Of a stretch of DNA of 43,976 nucleotides, positions 33,641 through 43,839 are shown piece after piece (the stretch's first letter is position 1; every line of letters starts with the position of its first letter). The DNA comes from Comamonadaceae bacterium (GTDB taxonomy: Bacteria > Pseudomonadota > Gammaproteobacteria > Burkholderiales > Burkholderiaceae_C), in assembly GCA_947372865.1 (NCBI GenBank), contig CANBVJ010000023.1, positions 1 through 43,976 on the forward strand, in the 5' to 3' direction. Position numbers and translations under genes: made by a program. The notes under the pieces were generated by a model. It saw only the letters and a list, made by a program, of their open reading frames with translations. It did no database searches and was not told where the DNA came from.

Positions 33641-34501
33641 CTAAGCCGGCGCGGCCATGCGCAGGCGCCGCGCCGCGTCTTCTGCGCGGGCATCGTCAAT
33701 CTCGCGCAGCACACCGCCCACGTCCACTGCCGCGGTGGAATGCGCAAACTGGCCGGTCAAGGGCGTGTCGTTCGTCAGCAGGCCAGCTTGGTACAGGCTC
33801 CAGATCTCGGGGCCGAAGTCGGTGGCCAGGAGCGCCGGGGCAAATTGACCGAAGAAGTCGCGCAAATTTTGCACATCGCGCAGCAGCATGCGCTGGGCGT
33901 GGTTGTTGCCCGCCGCGTCCACCGCCTGCGGCAGGTCGATGATCACCGGCGTGTCCAGCCCGTTCACGTGCGCCAGCAAGATGTTGAATTCCGACAAATC
34001 GCCGTGCACCACGCCCGCGCACAGCATGCGCACCACTTCGGCAATCAGGGTGGCGTGGTGGGCCAGCGCCTGCTCGGGCGCAAAGGCCACGTCGTTCAGG
34101 CGCGGGGCGGCGTCGCCGTGGGCGTCGGTCACCAGCTCCATCAGCAGCACGCCCTCGAAGAAGTTGTAGGGCTGGGGCACGCGCACGCCGGCGGCGGCCA
34201 AGCGGTACAGCGCGTCCACTTCGGCGCTTTGCCAGGCGGCCTCTTGCGCTTGGCGGCCAAACTTGCTGCCCTTGGCCATGGCACGGCCCTGGCGCGAGTT
34301 TTTGACCTTGCGGTTTTCGGTGTAGTCCACCGCCTGGCGAAAGCTGCGGTTGGTGGCTTCTTTGTAAATCTTGGCGCAGCGGGTTTCTTCACCGCAGCGC
34401 ACCACGAACACCATGGCCTCTTTGCCGCTCATGAGCTGGCGCACCACGGTGTCGATCAGGCCTTCGTAAATTAGGGCCTGGAGTCTGGGGGGTGCTTTCA
34501 T
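33641..34501 (-). CDS. RIO-type serine/threonine protein kinase
   Basis: 286 aa from the ATG at 34501 (MKAPPRLQALIYEGLID); an ATG 9 nt upstream is equally possible. The RIO fold shows as an ATP site near SGKEAMVFVVRCG, the Lys in CAKIYKE, the catalytic loop VVHGDLSEFNILL and the metal-binding IIDLPQAVD in place of DFG. Bacterial RIO kinases exist widely in proteobacteria; their protein targets are largely unknown to me. The N-terminal HMG-like RQAVDYTENRKVKNSRQGRA segment is typical of the bacterial subgroup. It is divergent from mutL. Confidence 0.92.
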   Translation of the reverse strand: MKAPPRLQALIYEGLIDTVVRQLMSGKEAMVFVVRCGEETRCAKIYKEATNRSFRQAVDYTENRKVKNSRQGRAMAKGSKFGRQAQEAAWQSAEVDALYRLAAAGVRVPQPYNFFEGVLLMELVTDAHGDAAPRLNDVAFAPEQALAHHATLIAEVVRMLCAGVVHGDLSEFNILLAHVNGLDTPVIIDLPQAVDAAGNNHAQRMLLRDVQNLRDFFGQFAPALLATDFGPEIWSLYQAGLLTNDTPLTGQFAHSTAAVDVGGVLREIDDARAEDAARRLRMAAPA

Positions 34502-34578
34502 GGGGCCCATTTTGCGCCCTGGCGCTACGGCGCAGCGCGGGCGCGGTTTGCGGCCGGGGCGCATCCTAGAATGCCGCT

Positions 34579-36600
34579 GTGAACGCCCCCACCCTCCCCC
34601 CCCGCCGCCCCATCCGTGAACTGCCCGACGCGCTGATCAGCCAGATTGCTGCGGGCGAAGTGGTGGAGCGGCCCGCCTCGGTGGTGCGCGAACTGGTGGA
34701 CAACGCCCTGGACGCCGGGGCGCGCCAAGTCACCGTGCGGCTGCTGGCCGGCGGCGTGCGCCTGATTGCCGTGGAGGACGACGGCATGGGCATCTTGCCG
34801 GGCGAATTGCCGATAGCGTTTAAGCGGCACGCCACCAGCAAGATTGGCAATTTGCAAGACTTGGAATCGGTGGCCACCATGGGCTTTCGGGGTGAGGCGC
34901 TGGCCGCCATCAATTCGATTGCCGACTGCGCCATCTTGTCGCGCGCCAGCGGCCAGACCGAGGCCTTTTTGCTCGATGGCCGCACCGGCGAACTGCGCCC
35001 GGTGGCGCGCGCCCAGGGCACCACGGTTGAGGTCAAAGAGCTGTTTTATAGCACCCCGGCGCGCCGCAAATTTCTCAAAACCGACGCCACCGAGCTGGCG
35101 CATTGTGTTGAGGCTGTGCGCCGCCACGCCCTGGCCCGCCCGGACGTAGGCTTTGCCATTTGGCACGAAGGCAAAGTGGTCGAACAGTGGCGCGCCTGCG
35201 GCACCGATCTGGACTTTTCTGCGCTGCAAGCAGACGCCGAAACCGGCACCGCCCAGCGCGCGCAGCAACTCGCCGCCCTAGACCGGCGGCTGGCCGACGT
35301 GCTGGGCGCCGACTTTTTAGCGCGCTCAATCGCAGTGGACTGGCGCAGCCCCAGCGAGCGGCCCGACGGTTCGGGTGCCTCCGGGCGCCAGGTGCGGGTT
35401 TGGGGCCGCGTGGGCATTCCCGACGCGGCCCGCGCCCGGCCCGACCAGCAGTTTTGCTATGTGAACGGCCGCTTTGTGCGCGACAAGGTGCTCACCCACG
35501 CCGCCCGCAGCGCGTTTGAAGACGTGCTGCACGGCCAGCGCCAGCCGGTCTATGCGCTCTACCTGGACATGGACCCCACGCGGGTGGACGTGAACGTGCA
35601 CCCGACCAAGATCGAAGTGCGCTTTCGCGACAGCCGCGAAGTGCACCAGGCCGTGCGCCACGCCACCGAAGACGCGCTGGCCGCGCCCCGTGCGCAGGCG
35701 CAGGCCTCCAACACGGCCCGCCCCCAAGGCGATCAAAGCGACGACAGCGCCCTTGAGGCCAGCGCCTTTGCCGCGCGCTGGACCAACGCGTTGCAGCCCA
35801 CGTCGGCACAGCCGCCCAGCCCCCTGTATTCCAGCCAAAGCCCCATGGCCTTTCATGTGCAAGAGGCGCTGCCCGGCCACCGTGTGAGCGACGTGGCCGC
35901 GCTATGGCAGTCGCCCGACCGCCCTTTGGCGCCAGCAGCAGGCGCTGTAGACAGTGCCCCTGCTGCCAGCCCCGCCGCGCCTTTGCCCCAAGGCGACTGG
36001 CCGCTGGGCCGCGCGCTGGCGCAGTTGCAAGGCATCTATATCTTGGCCGAAAACGCCCAGGGCCTGGTGGTGGTGGACATGCACGCCGCGCATGAACGCA
36101 TCGTCTACGAGCGGCTCAAAAACCAGTGGGCGAGCGCTGAGGACGGGCAAGCCACGCGCCGCCTGACCAGCCAGCCCTTGCTGATACCCGCCACTTTTGC
36201 CTGCACCGACGCCGAGGCCGCCACGGCCGAAGCCCACGCCGAAACACTGCAAACGCTGGGCCTGGAAATCAGCGCTTTTTCACCGCGCACGTTGGCGGTG
36301 CGCGCCGTACCCACCACGCTGGCCCAAGGCGACGCGGTCGAGTTGGCGCGCAGCGTGCTGTCCGAACTCGAACAAGTGGACGCCAGCACCGTGGTGCAGC
36401 GCGCCCACAACGAGCTGCTGGCCACCATGGCTTGCCACGGCGCGGTGCGTGCCAACCGGCGGCTCAACATCGATGAGATGAACGCGCTCCTGCGCCAAAT
36501 GGAACAAACCGAGCGCAGCGACCAGTGCAACCACGGCCGCCCCACCTGGCGCACCGTGTCGGTGGCCGATCTGGACAAATTGTTTTTGCGTGGGCGTTGA
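34579..36600 (+). CDS. mutL: DNA mismatch repair protein MutL
   Basis: 673 aa, GTG start at 34579. The N-terminal GHKL ATPase has VRELVDNALDAGA, EDDGMGI and ATMGFRGEAL; the middle transducer domain has FCYVNGRFVRDK and HPTKIEVRF. The C-terminal domain contains DMHAAHERIVYERL, which matches the endonuclease metal motif DQHAxxExxxxE with Met in place of Gln, and the terminal CNHGRPT motif, so a nicking MutL is likely. A variable linker (about 360-470) joins the halves. A TAGAAT box (34567-34572) ends 6 nt before the GTG, which suggests a leaderless or near-leaderless message. Confidence 0.97.
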   Translation: MNAPTLPPRRPIRELPDALISQIAAGEVVERPASVVRELVDNALDAGARQVTVRLLAGGVRLIAVEDDGMGILPGELPIAFKRHATSKIGNLQDLESVATMGFRGEALAAINSIADCAILSRASGQTEAFLLDGRTGELRPVARAQGTTVEVKELFYSTPARRKFLKTDATELAHCVEAVRRHALARPDVGFAIWHEGKVVEQWRACGTDLDFSALQADAETGTAQRAQQLAALDRRLADVLGADFLARSIAVDWRSPSERPDGSGASGRQVRVWGRVGIPDAARARPDQQFCYVNGRFVRDKVLTHAARSAFEDVLHGQRQPVYALYLDMDPTRVDVNVHPTKIEVRFRDSREVHQAVRHATEDALAAPRAQAQASNTARPQGDQSDDSALEASAFAARWTNALQPTSAQPPSPLYSSQSPMAFHVQEALPGHRVSDVAALWQSPDRPLAPAAGAVDSAPAASPAAPLPQGDWPLGRALAQLQGIYILAENAQGLVVVDMHAAHERIVYERLKNQWASAEDGQATRRLTSQPLLIPATFACTDAEAATAEAHAETLQTLGLEISAFSPRTLAVRAVPTTLAQGDAVELARSVLSELEQVDASTVVQRAHNELLATMACHGAVRANRRLNIDEMNALLRQMEQTERSDQCNHGRPTWRTVSVADLDKLFLRGR

Positions 36601-36912
36601 AAAAGCGAATGGCACGCCCTTGCAGTATTTTTGGCAATTGCTGCGACGTTGGGGCCACTGGCTAGCCCGTCGACGCTAATTACCCCTGCAATTTTGGATA
36701 TTCTTGCAGGACCAGTGGGCGGTATATTTGCCAGGCGTTCGCAGCCAATAGGTGCCAATCATTGCAGCGCTAGAAAACGAAGGTGGCACTGCGGGCGGCG
36801 AAGGCGCAACCGGATCACGAAAAGTCAGGACACAAGCGTAGGATCCTGGCTGTGGCAACCCTCTCCATTGCCCAGGTCGGGCGCCTGTGCCAAAACTGGA
36901 TAGGTGGCATCG
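36601..36912. other. Intergenic region downstream of mutL
   Basis: 312 bp between mutL and the convergent MarR-like gene. No complete gene is supported. On the minus strand a 78-codon open stretch (36676 to about 36912) without a good start encodes a Pro/Ser-rich segment ending HWSCKNIQNCRGN, which might be the tail of a decayed secreted protein. Nothing more can be said. Confidence 0.4.
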
Positions 36913-37266
36913 TCAGTCATTAATAGGCTCGGTATGTTCAAGCGCGGCATGTTGCTCAGCGCGCTCCAAGGCGCGACGCGCGCAGGCGGTTAAAGTGACA
37001 AAGGTGTTGCGCTTATCAATTTCGCCCTTGTGCAGTACCAACCAGTCTTCGGCAATCAAGCGCTTGAGATGGTATCGCACCCCGGTCTGCGAGTGCGACA
37101 AACCGGCCAGTAGCGACTTTATCGTCACGTTCTGCACGCCATCATTCACCATGACCAGTAATAGGATGTCAAACGGTATCAATGAGGAGTTAATCCCAAG
37201 GTGCCGATGGATCAACACCCGAAATTTCAGTAATCTTGTATTTATTGAGCGCGTATCCAGAATCAT
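36913..37266 (-). CDS. MarR-like winged-helix transcriptional regulator
   Basis: 117 aa. A winged-helix pattern is visible: a helix with VTIKSLLAGLSHSQTGVRYHLKRLIAEDWLVLHKG (about 48-80), where SQTGVRYHLKRL is the recognition helix, followed by a wing strand KRNTFVTLT and a terminal helix RALERAEQHAA. No ligand domain or metal cysteines are seen. It is small and isolated, convergent with mutL, and its upstream side is the AT-rich block, with more AT-rich codons (MILDTRSINTRLLKF) than the rest of the window. It may be horizontally acquired. Its targets are unknown. Confidence 0.7.
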   Translation of the reverse strand: MILDTRSINTRLLKFRVLIHRHLGINSSLIPFDILLLVMVNDGVQNVTIKSLLAGLSHSQTGVRYHLKRLIAEDWLVLHKGEIDKRNTFVTLTACARRALERAEQHAALEHTEPIND

Positions 37267-37877
37267 TTATTTATTCAAGCAGGTATTAGGCTGCAGGTTA
37301 TTTTTTGGCAGATTGAAGATCTGAAATGCACGGATGTTTTCCGTTTATTTCATTTTAGAAACATTTGATTCTTATTTTTTCATTTCCGCCAATTTATGCA
37401 AAATATCCTTCCTGTAAAACCATTTTTAATAAAACTTATTCCATCTCAAATGACGAGATAATTCAATTATCAAAACAACTTAACTTCATCTTTTCATTAA
37501 AGTAACACACTTGCTCGACTGCGACGAATAAAGCCAAATGGCGATAAAGTAAGGCCACTACGCTACAACGCAGTCTCTTTGCAGCTTTCCCTTAGAGTCT
37601 CAAAATGATTCTATTGAAGATATCCTTTTTATAAAAGGATATTTCGTACAAATCATCCTTAAACAAAATGCTAAAAAAATATATTAAATTAGTATATTTT
37701 TAGGTGCGGATTTTTAGCTATCAGAAAACAGGGGAACGTGACGCGTGCGCCGTCAAAGCGTCCCGATTCCGCCATTAGGCGCTGCCTGCCGTTCGATTCA
37801 GAACCTATGCAGTCGCTCTGCATGAATGCCATTGGGCGTGGTGCGCCGCCTTACACCAGCCGTAGAATCCCGCCTCC
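37267..37877. other. AT-rich intergenic block between the MarR-like gene and the MATE pump
   Basis: 611 bp with no supported gene. From about 37260 to 37735 the base composition is strikingly AT-rich compared with the rest of the window. It holds two inverted repeats: ATATCCTTTT (37620-37629) with AAAAGGATAT (37633-37642), and AAAAATATA (37675-37683) with TATATTTTT (37693-37701). From about 37738 the composition returns to normal. A TAGAAT box at 37863-37868 lies 9 nt before the MATE start codon. Confidence 0.75.
37620..37642. promoter_or_regulatory. 10-bp inverted repeat in AT-rich block
   Basis: ATATCCTTTT and AAAAGGATAT flank a 3-nt centre. It could be an operator for the nearby winged-helix regulator, or a remnant of mobile DNA. 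There is no direct evidence for either. Confidence 0.4.
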
Positions 37878-39323
37878 ATGCCCACCGTGTCCGCCACCCC
37901 AAAGCCGCCGCAGCACACCACAGCTTTGCGCAGTGAAATTAGGGCACTTTGGCTGTTGGCCTGGCCGATCATGGTGGGGCAGCTGGCCAATATCGGCATG
38001 TCGGTAGCAGACGTGGCCATGGCAGGACATGCATCGGCTCAAGACCTGGCCGGCGTATCGCTAGGCGTGTCGGTCTGGAACATGGTCATCATCACGCTGA
38101 TGGGCATCATGATGTCGGTCAACCCACTGGTGGCGCACCACGCGGGCGCCAAAGAGTTAGACCAGATTCCCCACGTCGTGCGCCAGGCGCTTTGGAAAGG
38201 CCTTTTTCTGGGGCTGATGGCGGCCGGTATTTTGCAAGCCAGCGTGCTGATTTTTGACCATATGGCACTCGAACCTGTCACCCGCCAAGTAGCCGTGGGC
38301 TTTGCCCAAATTACCAGTTTTGCCATGCCGGCCTTTGCCGCCTACCGCGTGCTGTACGGCTACAGCGCCAGCCTGGGCCAAACCAAACCCATGATGGTGG
38401 TGGCGCTGGGCGTGTTGTTGCTCAATATTTTTATCAACTGGTTGCTGGTGTTTGGCCACTGGGGCTTTGCGCCGCAAGGCGGCTTGGGCTGCGCCTGGTC
38501 CACTTTGCTGTGCGTGTGGGCCAACCTGGGCGGCTTGCTGTGGTGGATGCGCCGCAGCCCGGCCTTTGCCAGCACCTGGCCGCTGGCGCAGTGGGAATGG
38601 CCGCACTGGCCGAAGCTGCGCAGCCTGCTCAAAATCGGACTGCCTATTGGGGTGACTTATTTTGCCGAAACCAGCGCCTTTGCCCTGATTGCCTTGCTGG
38701 TGGCGCGCTTTGGCAGCAACCAGGTGGCGGCACACCAGATTGCGCTGAATTTCACCTCACTCATCTTTATGGTGCCGCTGAGCCTGGGCGTGGCGGTGCT
38801 TACCCGCGTGGGCCACGCCCTGGGCGCGAGCGATCCGCGTGCCGCACGCTTTCGGGCCTGGGTGGGAGTGGGTCTCGGTCTGGGTTTTGCGCTGCTGTCG
38901 GCCAGCGGCATCGCCTTGCTGCGCGGACCAATCGCCAGCCTGTACACCGATGACGCAGCCGTGGCCGCACTGGCGGCGCAATTGCTGCTGCTGGCGGCGG
39001 TGTTTCAGCTTTCGGACGCGGCCCAAGTGGTGACTGCAGGCGCCATTCGGGGCTACAAAATCACGCGCGCGCCCATGTGGGTGCAGGTGCTGGCGTTTTG
39101 GGTGGTGTCGCTGCCGCTGGGGTATGTGCTGGGCATTGCGCCCGAGGTGGCGCCAGATTGGCTGCGCGCCCTGTCCTGGTTCCCAACCCAGCCGCAGCAG
39201 GCCGCTGGCTTTTGGCTGGCGTTGGTGCTGGGGCTTACGGTGGCGGGCGGCGGGCTGCTGCTTTTGCTGCGCCAGGTGGCGCGCGCCCATCTGGCCGACG
39301 CGCCGCACGCGGCCACACCGTGA
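37878..39323 (+). CDS. MATE family multidrug/sodium antiporter (NorM-type)
   Basis: 481 aa, about 12 membrane helices in two homologous halves. The N-terminal [30 protein letters not shown] is the classic MATE opening, followed by [19 protein letters not shown]; the second half has [41 protein letters not shown] in pieces. It exports cationic drugs or metabolites in exchange for Na+ or H+ at the inner membrane. It is followed after 2 nt by miaA, so co-transcribed. A regulator of MarR-type 0.6 kb upstream on the other strand is a possible partner. Confidence 0.94.
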   Translation: MPTVSATPKPPQHTTALRSEIRALWLLAWPIMVGQLANIGMSVADVAMAGHASAQDLAGVSLGVSVWNMVIITLMGIMMSVNPLVAHHAGAKELDQIPHVVRQALWKGLFLGLMAAGILQASVLIFDHMALEPVTRQVAVGFAQITSFAMPAFAAYRVLYGYSASLGQTKPMMVVALGVLLLNIFINWLLVFGHWGFAPQGGLGCAWSTLLCVWANLGGLLWWMRRSPAFASTWPLAQWEWPHWPKLRSLLKIGLPIGVTYFAETSAFALIALLVARFGSNQVAAHQIALNFTSLIFMVPLSLGVAVLTRVGHALGASDPRAARFRAWVGVGLGLGFALLSASGIALLRGPIASLYTDDAAVAALAAQLLLLAAVFQLSDAAQVVTAGAIRGYKITRAPMWVQVLAFWVVSLPLGYVLGIAPEVAPDWLRALSWFPTQPQQAAGFWLALVLGLTVAGGGLLLLLRQVARAHLADAPHAATP

Positions 39324-39325
39324 CC

Positions 39326-40282
39326 ATGGCACAGGAATTCCCCTTTTACATAGGCCTGGCCGGCCCCACGGCGGCGGGCAAAACCGCAGCCGCCCTGGCC
39401 ATTGCACAAGAACACGAGTGCGAGATCATCAGCGTGGACTCGGCGCTGGTCTACCGGGGCATGGACATTGGCACGGCCAAACCCAATGCAACCGAACTGG
39501 CCGCCGTGCCGCACCACCTGATCAACATCCGCGACCCGCTGCACGCCTATAGCGCGGCCGAATTTGTGGCCGATGCGCAAGCCTTGATCTTGGACATCAG
39601 CGCACGCGGCAAGCTGCCCTTGCTGGTGGGCGGCACCATGCTGTATTTCAAAGCCCTGGCCGACGGTATGGACCCCATGCCCGCCGCCAACGCACAGGTG
39701 CGCGCCCAGATCGAGGGCGAGGCGCAAGAAAAGGGCTGGCCCGCGCTGCACGCCGAACTCGCGCAGGTGGACCCCACCACCGCCGCGCGCCTGGCCCCGG
39801 CGGACAGCCAGCGCATCCAGCGCGCGCTTGAGGTTTTTCGCATCAGCGGCCTGCCGTTGTCGCACTTTCATGCGCGCCAAAACAACGCCGCCGGGGTGGC
39901 CGCCAAGCCCCAAGCCGCGCTGATTTCGCTGGAGCCACAAGACCGCGCCTGGCTGCACGCGCGCATCGCCCAGCGCTTTGACCAAATGCTGGCCGAGGGA
40001 TTGATAGACGAGGTGAAAACCCTGCGTGCGCGCGGCGACCTGCACCCAAACCTGCCGTCCATGCGCTGCGTGGGCTACCGCCAGGTGTGGGAGGCGTTAG
40101 ACGGCACTTCACACCTGGCCGAGCTGCGCGACAAAGGCATTTTTGCCACCCGCCAACTGGCCAAGCGCCAGATCACCTGGTTACGATCCATGGCCCAGCG
40201 CCAAGTGGTGGCTTGCGACCAAGGCGACGCGCTGGAGCAAGTGCTGCGCGCGGTGCGCAGCCTGGTGTCGGGGCGCCCATGA
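39326..40282 (+). CDS. miaA: tRNA dimethylallyltransferase (adenosine-37 isopentenylation)
   Basis: 318 aa. Transfers a dimethylallyl group to A37 of UNN-reading tRNAs. The start ATG at 39326 gives [24 protein letters not shown] with the P-loop GPTAAGKT; then [43 protein letters not shown] and [12 protein letters not shown]. Family landmarks are complete. In many proteobacteria miaA follows mutL directly; here about 2.7 kb with a MarR-like gene, AT-rich DNA and the MATE pump lie between. It overlaps the downstream ABC ATPase by 4 nt. Confidence 0.97.
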   Translation: MAQEFPFYIGLAGPTAAGKTAAALAIAQEHECEIISVDSALVYRGMDIGTAKPNATELAAVPHHLINIRDPLHAYSAAEFVADAQALILDISARGKLPLLVGGTMLYFKALADGMDPMPAANAQVRAQIEGEAQEKGWPALHAELAQVDPTTAARLAPADSQRIQRALEVFRISGLPLSHFHARQNNAAGVAAKPQAALISLEPQDRAWLHARIAQRFDQMLAEGLIDEVKTLRARGDLHPNLPSMRCVGYRQVWEALDGTSHLAELRDKGIFATRQLAKRQITWLRSMAQRQVVACDQGDALEQVLRAVRSLVSGRP

Positions 40283-40974
40283 ACCCGCAAACCCCCAGCC
40301 TGCAAATCGCGCATTTGTCCAAGCGCTATGGCACCAGCCCCGTGTTTAACGACGTGTCGCTCACGGTCGCACCCGGCGAATTTGTGGCCATCATGGGCGA
40401 GTCTGGCGTGGGCAAATCGACCCTGCTCAATTGCATGGCCGGCCTGGACACCTGGGACAGCGGCAGCGTGCACGTAGGCGGCGTGGACTTGGGCACGCTA
40501 GGCGACGACCAGCGCGCTGCGCTGCGGCGCACACAGATTGGCTTTGTGTTTCAGGCTTTCCATGTGCTGCCGCACCTGGACGTGGCGCAAAACGTGGCCC
40601 TGCCTTTGCTGCTTTTGGGCACGCCCGACGCGGCGCGCGTGACCGCGCTGCTCGAATCGGTAGGCCTGGGCGGCTTGGGCGCGCGCCTGCCCCAGCAGCT
40701 CAGCGGCGGGCAACTGCAGCGTGTGGCCATTGCGCGCGCGCTGGTACACCGCCCGCGCCTGATACTGGCCGATGAGCCCACCGGCAACCTCGACCCCAGC
40801 ACCGCGGCCGTGGTGATGGACGCGCTGGTGGCCCAAACCCGGCTGCACGGCGCGGCGCTGGTGCTGGTAACCCACTCGGTGGCGGCCACCGAGCGCGCCG
40901 ACCGCGTGCTGCGCCTTACTCTTGGGGGAATGGTGGATGCAAATCCGCCGCCAACCAGCCGCGCAGGCTGTTGA
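40279..40974 (+). CDS. Orphan ABC transporter ATP-binding protein (LolD/MacB-like)
   Basis: 231 aa from the ATG at 40279, which overlaps the miaA stop; the longer frame upstream lies inside miaA. Walker A is [12 protein letters not shown] (about 40-51), the signature [15 protein letters not shown], and Walker [13 protein letters not shown]; the [14 protein letters not shown]-loop is of the LolD/MacB type. It should couple ATP to a lipoprotein or peptide exporter, but no permease is next to it. Its last 59 nt overlap the end of the pabB gene on the other strand, so the C-terminal 19 residues may be a recent extension. Confidence 0.88.
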   Translation: MNPQTPSLQIAHLSKRYGTSPVFNDVSLTVAPGEFVAIMGESGVGKSTLLNCMAGLDTWDSGSVHVGGVDLGTLGDDQRAALRRTQIGFVFQAFHVLPHLDVAQNVALPLLLLGTPDAARVTALLESVGLGGLGARLPQQLSGGQLQRVAIARALVHRPRLILADEPTGNLDPSTAAVVMDALVAQTRLHGAALVLVTHSVAATERADRVLRLTLGGMVDANPPPTSRAGC

Positions 40975-42727
40975 CAAAGGCGATTTGCGTGGCGCGCGCT
41001 AGGTCTTCGCGGCGCACCACGGCTTCTACCACCCGGCCACTTTCCAGCGCCTGGGCGCGGCCTACGCCGCCCAGCAAACCGCACGCCAGCGCAGGCGTCA
41101 CCCAGCGGCCGTCCAGCTCCAGCGCGATGTTGCCGCGCGTGCATTCGGTGATTTCGCCCTGCGGGTTCCACAAAATGGTGTCAAACACGGCGTCATCGAT
41201 AGGCGTAAACGCGTCGTAATGCGCGCGCCGGGTGGTCTTGAAGCGCACAAACTCGCTTTGCGCCTCAAGCAGCGGCCGGTCGGCCAACTGCAATCGCACC
41301 CGCTTCGGGCTGGGCGGCAGCGCATAGGCCTGCGCCTGGGGCGTACCGCGCGCGTCCAGCAGGAGGCGCACCCGCCACAGACCCGTCGGATTTGCATCGG
41401 CCAAAGCCTGCAAGCAGGCGCGCACCCGTGGCGCGTCCCAGGTTGTGGCGAAATGCTGGGCGGCGGCCTGCAGGCGCGCCAGATGCGCGTCCAGGTGGCG
41501 AAACACGCCGCTGTGCAAAGCCATGGTTTCCAGCAAGCTAAAAGCCTGGCTGGCGCGCTGCACAAAGGCCTGCTTGTAGCCCCATTCCTGCCATTCACCC
41601 TCCGGGCGCGCGTCTGCGGTAATGCCGCTGCCAATGCCGCAGCGCGCATCAAGGCCCTGCAAAGTAACGGTGCGAATGGGCACGTTGAAGGTGGCCGCGC
41701 CACCGGGCTGCACCAGCCCCAAAGCACCGCAGTACACGCCACGCGGACCGGGCTCGAGCTGGCGGATCATTTGCATGGCGCGCACCTTGGGCGCACCCGT
41801 GACCGATCCACACGGAAACAGCGCGCCAAACACGTCGGCCAGGCTGGTGGCCGCGCGGGTGCGGGCCTGCACGTCCGAGGTCATTTGCCACACGGTGGCC
41901 AGCGCTTCCGTGTGAAACAGGCGCGGCACCTTCACGCTAAAGGCTTCGGCCACGCGCGACATGTCGTTACGCAGCAGGTCCACCACCATCACGTTTTCGG
42001 CCCGCTCTTTGGGCGAGCTGCGCAGGGTTTGGGCCAGGGCGGCGTCTTCTTCCGGGTTGTGGCCGCGCCGGGCCGTGCCCTTCATGGGCCGGGCCAACAA
42101 GTCGCGGTTTCGCCAGTCAAAAAACAACTCAGGCGACACCGACAGCAGCTGCCCGTGCGCGCCCGTGTCGATATAGGCCGCATAGCCGCCGGGCTGGGCG
42201 CGTTGCAGCGCGGCAAACAAGGCCAGCGCGCTACTCCCTTGCGAAGCGCCGTTCTCCAAGGTCAGCGCGCCCTGCATTTGCGTGGTGAAGTTGACCTGGT
42301 ACAGCTCGCCCTGGCCAATGGCTTGCAAGAGCGTGGCCATGGCGGCGTCAAAGTCGGCCCGCGCCAGCAGCGGGTTCCAATCTACGCGCAGCTCGTCGGC
42401 AGGCGACGAGCGCGCATCGGCGGGCCACGGCAAGGCCTGGTCGTAGACGGCAAACCAGGCCAGCGGTCCTGATGTGGCACTTGGCGAATGCACGGTTAAG
42501 GCAGCATCAAAAGCAGGCGCAGCTTCATAGCCCACGTAGCCCACGCACCAGCGCCCGGCCAGCGAATGCGCTTGCACGGCGTCGAGCACGCCGCGCACCT
42601 CGCTCAGCGTGTCGGCCTGCAAATGCAGGCGCGCCGCGCCAAAAGCCAGGCGCAGGCGCGGCGCGCCTGGGTCTTGCGGGTCGGAAAAGTCGATCAGCGC
42701 CGAATAGGCGCCACCGGCAGGAATCAC
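40916..42727 (-). CDS. pabB: Aminodeoxychorismate synthase component I fused to aminodeoxychorismate lyase-like domain
   Basis: 603 aa. The N-terminal 1-390 is a chorismate-binding PabB domain with [31 protein letters not shown], and the signature [18 protein letters not shown]. The C-terminal part (about 400-600) is a PLP fold type IV (PabC-like) domain with [15 protein letters not shown] and, near the end, [19 protein letters not shown]. Together they would give p-aminobenzoate for folate when glutamine amidotransferase PabA is supplied from elsewhere. The start is in ATGA overlap with nadA. The 3' end overlaps the ABC ATPase gene by 59 nt. Confidence 0.93.
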   Translation of the reverse strand: MIPAGGAYSALIDFSDPQDPGAPRLRLAFGAARLHLQADTLSEVRGVLDAVQAHSLAGRWCVGYVGYEAAPAFDAALTVHSPSATSGPLAWFAVYDQALPWPADARSSPADELRVDWNPLLARADFDAAMATLLQAIGQGELYQVNFTTQMQGALTLENGASQGSSALALFAALQRAQPGGYAAYIDTGAHGQLLSVSPELFFDWRNRDLLARPMKGTARRGHNPEEDAALAQTLRSSPKERAENVMVVDLLRNDMSRVAEAFSVKVPRLFHTEALATVWQMTSDVQARTRAATSLADVFGALFPCGSVTGAPKVRAMQMIRQLEPGPRGVYCGALGLVQPGGAATFNVPIRTVTLQGLDARCGIGSGITADARPEGEWQEWGYKQAFVQRASQAFSLLETMALHSGVFRHLDAHLARLQAAAQHFATTWDAPRVRACLQALADANPTGLWRVRLLLDARGTPQAQAYALPPSPKRVRLQLADRPLLEAQSEFVRFKTTRRAHYDAFTPIDDAVFDTILWNPQGEITECTRGNIALELDGRWVTPALACGLLGGVGRAQALESGRVVEAVVRREDLARATQIAFVNSLRGWLAADLHPPFPQE

Positions 42728-43838
42728 GCCGCGCCGATGTGGGGCACCAGGCCCGCCGTGGACTGGCCACCCTTGAGCGCGGCGGTAAAGGCCAGCATGC
42801 GGTCAATCGGCAGTCGCGCGCGCAATCCCAGGGTCGGGTCAACGAACACTTCGTTGGTGCCGGTCTCCAGCACACGGGCCACACCGGCCAGGCCATTCAT
42901 GGCCATCCAGGGGCAGTGCGCGCAGCTTTTGCAGGTGGCGCTGTTGCCCGCCGTGGGCGCTTCGATGAAGGTTTTGCCGGGGTTTAGGGTGCGCAGCTTG
43001 TGCAGCATGCCGCTGTCGGTGGCCACGATAAAAGTGCTGGCGTCCAGCGTTTGCGCGGCCTTCAGAATGGCCGAAGTCGAGCCTACGGCGTCGGCCAGCG
43101 CCACCACGTCCGCCGGTGACTCGGGATGCACCAGCACTTTGGCGCCCGGGTGCTCGGCCACCAGCGCTTGCAGCTCAAAGGCCTTGAACTCGTCGTGCAC
43201 GATGCAGGCGCCTTGCCAAAACACCATGTCCGCGCCGGTTTCGCGCTGGATGTAGCCGCCCAGGTGCTTGTCGGGCGCCCACAATATCTTTTGCCCGGCG
43301 TCTTTGAGCGCGCGCACGATGTCCAGCGCGCAGCTTGAGGTAACCACCCAGTCAGCGCGCGCCTTGACGGCGGCGCTGGTGTTGGCGTAGACCACCACGG
43401 TGCGGTCCGGGTGGGCGTCGCAAAAGGCGCTGAATTCGTCAATGGGGCAACCCAAATCGAGCGAACAGGTGGCGTCCAGGTCGGGCATGAGCACGCGCTT
43501 TTCGGGGCTCAAAATCTTGGCCGTTTCACCCATAAAGCGCACGCCCGAGACCACCAGGGTCTGGGCCGCGTGGTCACGCCCAAAGCGGGCCATTTCCAGC
43601 GAATCGCTCACCAGGCCGCCAGTGGCCTCGGCCAAGTCTTGCAAATCGGGGTGCACGTAGTAGTGCGACACCATGACGGCGTTCTTTTCCTTGAGCAGCC
43701 GGGCGATTTTTTCTTTCAGCAGCGCGCGTTCGCTCTGGCTGGGTTCAATGGGCACCCGCGCCCAGGCGTGGCGGGTGCTGCAGGCGGGTTGTTCGTATTC
43801 GACGTCAATGACGGCGCTGTCTTGGTTAGCGTTGGCCA

Positions 43839-43839
<1 letters not shown>
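42724..43839 (-). CDS. nadA: Quinolinate synthase
   Basis: 371 aa. Condenses iminoaspartate with dihydroxyacetone phosphate to quinolinate using a [4Fe-4S] cluster, in de novo NAD synthesis. The segments [56 protein letters not shown] and the cysteine-rich [13 protein letters not shown] are conserved. I prefer the ATG at 43839, preceded by GAGGAC, to the GTG one codon upstream. It overlaps the nadC stop by 1 nt (TGATG) and pabB by 4 nt. Confidence 0.97.

Noticed and set aside
36676..36912. Minus-strand open stretch ending in a Cys-containing segment
   Set aside because: No start codon in a good position, no recognised family; kept only as a possible gene remnant in the intergenic note.
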